Source of the DNA: Bradyrhizobium sp. 199
GTDB lineage: Bacteria > Pseudomonadota > Alphaproteobacteria > Rhizobiales > Xanthobacteraceae
Direction: 5' to 3'
Assembly: GCF_023073355.1 (NCBI RefSeq)
Contig: NZ_JADPJI010000005.1
Span: 1,550,001 to 1,614,000 of the forward strand
DNA: 64,000 nucleotides
Part shown: one piece after another, positions 58,654-64,000 of the stretch
Numbering within the stretch: the stretch's first letter is position 1
How the letters are laid out: every line of letters starts with the position of its first letter
Position numbers and translations under genes: made by a program
Notes under the pieces: generated by a model
The model's database searches: none
Told to the model about the DNA's origin: nothing
What the model saw: only the letters and a program-made list of their open reading frames with translations

Positions 58654-59580
58654 ATGAGCCGCCGCGTTTCCTGGGAAGGCGTCTTCCCGGCCGTTACCAC
58701 GCAATTCAATGACGATTTGTCGCTCAATATCGACGCAACTGCCAAGGTGATGGACGGTCTGATCCGCGACGGCGTCTCCGGCCTGATCGTCTGCGGCTCA
58801 GTCGGCGAGAACACCTCGCTCGAGCGCAAGGAGAAGGTCGCCATCATGGAGACCGCGAAGTCGGTTGCGGCCGGCCGCGTGCCCGTGCTGTGCGGCATCG
58901 CCGAATTCACCACCGCGTTTGCGGTCGAAACGGCCAAGGAAGCCGCGCGTGTCGGCATCGACGGCGTGATGGTGATGCCGGCGCTGGTCTATTCGTCCAA
59001 GCCGCACGAGACCGCCGCGCATTTCCGCGCCGTCGCCAGCGCCACCGACCTGCCGGTGATGCTCTACAACAATCCGCCCATCTACAAGAACGACGTCACC
59101 CCTGACATCCTGGCCTCGCTCGCCGACGTCGACACGGTCGTTTGCTTCAAGGATTCCTCCGGCGACACGCGGCGCTTCATCGACACGAGGAACATGGTCG
59201 GCGACCGCTTCGTGCTGTTCGCCGGTCTCGACGACGTCATCGTCGAGAGCGTCGCGATGGGTGCGGTGGGCTGGGTCTCCGGCATGTCGAACGCCTTCCC
59301 GCGCGAGGGCGAGACGCTGTTCCGCCTCGCCAAGGCGGGCCGCCTTGCGGAGGCGATGCCGCTCTACGAATGGTTCATGCCGCTGTTGCATCTCGATGCG
59401 CGGCCGGACCTCGTCCAGTGCATCAAGCTGTGCGAGCACATCATGGGCCGCGGCACCGCGCTGACCCGCCCGCCGCGCCTGGCGCTGCTGCCGCAGGAGA
59501 AGGCCGAGGTCGAGGCGATGATGGCCAAGGCGCTCAAGAACCGGCCGCGTCTGCCGGATGTGGGGCTGAAGGCGGCGTAA
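58654..59580 (+). CDS. Dihydrodipicolinate synthase family aldolase/dehydratase
   Basis: 308-residue TIM-barrel lyase of the DapA/NAL family. Schiff-base Lys K166 in VVCFKDSSGD; catalytic Tyr Y138 in VMLYNNPPIY; carboxylate loop CGSVGENTSLERKEK at about 48-61, in place of the G-T-T-G-E of DapA. It follows the second TRAP binding protein (74 bases), so it probably degrades the imported acid rather than making lysine. Candidates are an aldol cleavage of a 2-keto acid, a KDG- or KDGlucarate-like dehydration, or a hydroxyproline-pathway deaminase; the sequence does not decide. Confidence 0.85.
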   Translation: MSRRVSWEGVFPAVTTQFNDDLSLNIDATAKVMDGLIRDGVSGLIVCGSVGENTSLERKEKVAIMETAKSVAAGRVPVLCGIAEFTTAFAVETAKEAARVGIDGVMVMPALVYSSKPHETAAHFRAVASATDLPVMLYNNPPIYKNDVTPDILASLADVDTVVCFKDSSGDTRRFIDTRNMVGDRFVLFAGLDDVIVESVAMGAVGWVSGMSNAFPREGETLFRLAKAGRLAEAMPLYEWFMPLLHLDARPDLVQCIKLCEHIMGRGTALTRPPRLALLPQEKAEVEAMMAKALKNRPRLPDVGLKAA

Positions 59581-59582
59581 GC

Positions 59583-60494
59583 CTAGTTCGCGACGCGCTT
59601 CTTCTTCGCGTTCAGCGCGGACGCCACGCGGCTCACCGGCGGCTTGCCCAGCACCCGGCTCATCTCGTTGGTCGCGGCCAGCAGCCGGTCCATATCGACG
59701 CCCGTCCTGATCCCCATGCCCTCGAGCATGTAGGCGACGTCCTCGGTCGCGACATTGCCGGTCGCGCCCGGCGCGTAGGGACAGCCGCCGAGGCCGCCCG
59801 CTGCGGCGTCGATGACCCGCACGCCCTCCTCCATCCCCGCATAGAGATTGGCGAGCGCCTGGCCGTAGGTGTCGTGGAAATGCATCGCGAGCTTGGCGGC
59901 GGGAATGTTGGCGGCAACCGCGCGCAGCATCTCCTTGGCCTTGGCTGGCGTGCCGACGCCGATGGTGTCGCCGAGCGAGATCTCGTAGCAGCCGAGCTCG
60001 AATAGCGCGCTTGCGAGTTCGGCCACCGCCTTCGGTTTGATCTCGCCGTCGAACGGGCAGCCCAGCACGCAGGAAATATAGCCGCGTACCATGACACCAT
60101 CGGCCCTGGCGCGGGCCAGCACCGGCTTGAAGCGCTCGATGGACTCCGCGACCGTGCAATTGATGTTGGCAAGGGAAAAGCCTTCGGAGGCCGCCGCGAA
60201 CACCGAGACCACATTCGCGCCTGCGGCGCGCGCAGCCTCGTAGCCCTTCTCGTTCGGTACCAGCACGTGGAATTCGGCGCCGGTCACATGGCTAACGCCG
60301 CGCAGCACAGCGTCCGAGCTGGCCATTTGCGGGATCGCCTTGGGCGAGACGAAGGCGCCGACCTCGACCGTATCAAGACCAGCCGCGACCAGCGCCTCGA
60401 TGAAGGCGATACGGGCCTCGACGCTGACCGGAACTTTCTCGTTCTGGAGCCCGTCGCGCGGCCCCATTTCGACGATGCGGACCTGATCGCTCAT
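59583..60494 (-). CDS. liuE: Hydroxymethylglutaryl-CoA lyase
   Basis: 303 residues. Last step of leucine breakdown: HMG-CoA to acetyl-CoA and acetoacetate. EMGPRDGLQNEK (metal and substrate binding), HFHDTYGQALANLYAG with the metal-binding His pair, and GLGGCPYAPGATGNVATED with catalytic Cys238. The ATG at 60494 overlaps the end of the carboxylase alpha gene region by no base (stop at 60496), consistent with a tight operon. Also called mvaB or hmgL. Confidence 0.94.
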   Translation of the reverse strand: MSDQVRIVEMGPRDGLQNEKVPVSVEARIAFIEALVAAGLDTVEVGAFVSPKAIPQMASSDAVLRGVSHVTGAEFHVLVPNEKGYEAARAAGANVVSVFAAASEGFSLANINCTVAESIERFKPVLARARADGVMVRGYISCVLGCPFDGEIKPKAVAELASALFELGCYEISLGDTIGVGTPAKAKEMLRAVAANIPAAKLAMHFHDTYGQALANLYAGMEEGVRVIDAAAGGLGGCPYAPGATGNVATEDVAYMLEGMGIRTGVDMDRLLAATNEMSRVLGKPPVSRVASALNAKKKRVAN

Positions 60495-60495
60495 G

Positions 60496-62499
<2,004 letters not shown>

Positions 62500-62503
62500 C
62501 CCA

Positions 62504-64000
62504 TCACATCCTGAACAGGCCGAATTTCGTCGGCTCGATCGGCGCATTCGACGCCGCCGAGAGGCCAAGGCCGAGCACCAGCCGCGTGTCGGCCGGGTCG
62601 ATCACGCCATCGTCCCAGAGACGCGCGGTCGCGTAATATGGGTGGCCCTGGCTCTCATATTGCGCGCGGATGGGTTCGCGGAATTTATCTTCCTCGTCCT
62701 TCGACCAGCTATCACCCTTGGCCTCGATATTGTCGCGGCGGACCTGGCTCAGCACCATCGAAGCCTGCTCGCCGCCCATCACCGAGATACGCGCGTTCGG
62801 CCACATCCAGAGGAAGCGCGGTGAGTAGGCGCGTCCGCACATGCCGTAATTGCCGGCGCCATAGGAGCCGCCGATCACGACGGTGAATTTCGGCACCGAG
62901 GCGGTCGCGACGGCCGTCACCAGCTTGGCGCCGTCGCGCGCAATGCCGCCGGCCTCGTATTTCTTGCCGACCATGAAGCCGGTGATGTTCTGCAGGAACA
63001 CCAGGGGAATACCGCGCTGGCAGCACAGCTCGATGAAATGCGCGCCCTTCAGCGAGCTCTCGCTGAACAGAATACCGTTGTTGGCGATGATGCCGACCGG
63101 ATAGCCCCAGATATGGGCGAAGCCGCACACCAGCGTCGTGCCGTACAGTTTCTTGAACTCGTCGAACTCGGAGCCATCCACCACACGCGCGATGATGTCG
63201 CGCACGTCGAACGGCTTGCGGCCGTCGACCGGCACCACGCCATAAATCTCCTCCGCCGCAAACAGCGGATCGCGCGGCTTGTGCATATTGAGGTTCGGCC
63301 GCACCGACGGTTTCAGCGTGCCGACGATGCGCCGCGCAATGCCGATCGCATGGGCATCGTTCTGGGCGTAATGGTCGGTCACGCCAGACTGCCGCGAATG
63401 CACGTCGGCGCCGCCGAGCTCCTCGGCACTGACGACCTCGCCGGTCGCGGCCTTCACCAGCGGCGGGCCACCGAGGAAGATAGTGCCCTGGTTCCGGACG
63501 ATGATGCTCTCGTCCGACATCGCCGGGACATAGGCCCCGCCGGCGGTGCAGGAGCCCATCACGATGGCGATCTGCGGAATGCCCTGCGAGGACATCTGCG
63601 CCTGGTTGTAGAAGATGCGGCCGAAATGGCGCTCGTCCGGGAAGATCTCGTCCTGAAGCGGCAGGAAGGCGCCGCCGGAATCCACCATGTAGACGCAAGG
63701 AAGGTTGTTCTGCCGCGCAATGTCCTGTGCGCGCAGATGCTTCTTCACCGTCATCGGGTAATAGGTGCCGCCCTTGATGGTGGCGTCATTGGCCACGACC
63801 ACGCATTCGCGGCCCGCGATGCGCCCGACCCCGGTGACGACGCTGGCCGAATGCACGTCGCCGCCATAGAGACCATAGGCCGCGAGTGGCGACAGCTCCA
63901 GGAATGAGGTGCCGGGATCCACAAGCAGATCGACGCGCTGGCGCGCCAGCATCTTGCCGCGCGCGGTGTGGCGATTGCGTGAGACCTCGCCGCCGCCGCC
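62504..64000 (-). CDS. liuB: 3-methylcrotonyl-CoA carboxylase, carboxyltransferase beta subunit (5' end outside window)
   Basis: Partial, 498 codons to the window edge; about 35 N-terminal residues are missing. [20 protein letters not shown] is the conserved N-terminal block. [80 protein letters not shown] and [20 protein letters not shown] are carboxyltransferase motifs of the MCC beta type. An ATG at 63952 is internal, not the real start. Stop at 62504 lies 4 bases before the alpha start. An isovaleryl-CoA dehydrogenase would be expected just beyond the window. Confidence 0.94.
   Translation of the reverse strand, partial: GGGGEVSRNRHTARGKMLARQRVDLLVDPGTSFLELSPLAAYGLYGGDVHSASVVTGVGRIAGRECVVVANDATIKGGTYYPMTVKKHLRAQDIARQNNLPCVYMVDSGGAFLPLQDEIFPDERHFGRIFYNQAQMSSQGIPQIAIVMGSCTAGGAYVPAMSDESIIVRNQGTIFLGGPPLVKAATGEVVSAEELGGADVHSRQSGVTDHYAQNDAHAIGIARRIVGTLKPSVRPNLNMHKPRDPLFAAEEIYGVVPVDGRKPFDVRDIIARVVDGSEFDEFKKLYGTTLVCGFAHIWGYPVGIIANNGILFSESSLKGAHFIELCCQRGIPLVFLQNITGFMVGKKYEAGGIARDGAKLVTAVATASVPKFTVVIGGSYGAGNYGMCGRAYSPRFLWMWPNARISVMGGEQASMVLSQVRRDNIEAKGDSWSKDEEDKFREPIRAQYESQGHPYYATARLWDDGVIDPADTRLVLGLGLSAASNAPIEPTKFGLFRM

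Overview
The window is GC-rich, densely coded alphaproteobacterial chromosome, most likely a Bradyrhizobium or close relative in the Nitrobacteraceae. The evidence is the aapJQMP amino-acid transporter, short proteins of types common in that group, and three intergenic palindromic repeats of kinds I know from Bradyrhizobium. No phage, insertion sequence, CRISPR array, rRNA or replication gene was seen. Three tRNAs are present: Asn-GUU, Cys-GCA and Arg-UCU.

Layout. 0-2.1 kb: 3' part-truncated tolC, a pcm-like methyltransferase, a small ORF and tRNA-Asn. 2.2-6.1 kb: a minus-strand membrane-maintenance operon. Its first gene appears to fuse a TnpB-like N-terminal region to a PspA-like coiled coil. 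It is followed by YqiJ and flotillin YqiK and then a broken small gene. 6.6-9.5 kb: small ORFs, tRNA-Cys and a polysaccharide-type ABC exporter. 9.5-19.5 kb: tapT and a tripartite RND efflux operon with two permeases. 20-26 kb: cysK and a tandem pair of TPR/O-GlcNAc-transferase-like proteins. 26-30.5 kb: aapJQMP. 30.8-34 kb: metC, a Na/Pi cotransporter and a palindromic repeat. 34-45.1 kb: a same-strand envelope block of alpha-2-macroglobulin, PBP1C, a GT39 transferase, a PAP2 phosphatase, a GT2 synthase and a LAB_N protein. 45.5-51.4 kb: tRNA-Arg followed by mostly small, poorly known proteins and one odd PLP-enzyme-like protein. 51.7-59.6 kb: two TRAP transporters with a GntR regulator between them and a DHDPS-family enzyme. 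59.6-64 kb: the leucine/isovalerate catabolic genes for HMG-CoA lyase and methylcrotonyl-CoA carboxylase alpha and beta, the last cut by the window end.

How the genes work together. Much of the window serves the cell envelope: efflux, polysaccharide export, peptidoglycan repair, lipid-linked sugar transfer and PspA/flotillin membrane protection. The rest is mainly nutrient uptake (amino acids, organic acids, phosphate) and sulfur or branched-chain amino-acid metabolism. The strongest candidates for something undescribed are the TnpB-N/PspA fusion with a strong internal ribosome-binding site, the duplicated OGT-like pair with a scar of aapP between the copies, and the orphan PLP-enzyme-like protein. 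All functional statements come from sequence reading; no database search was run.
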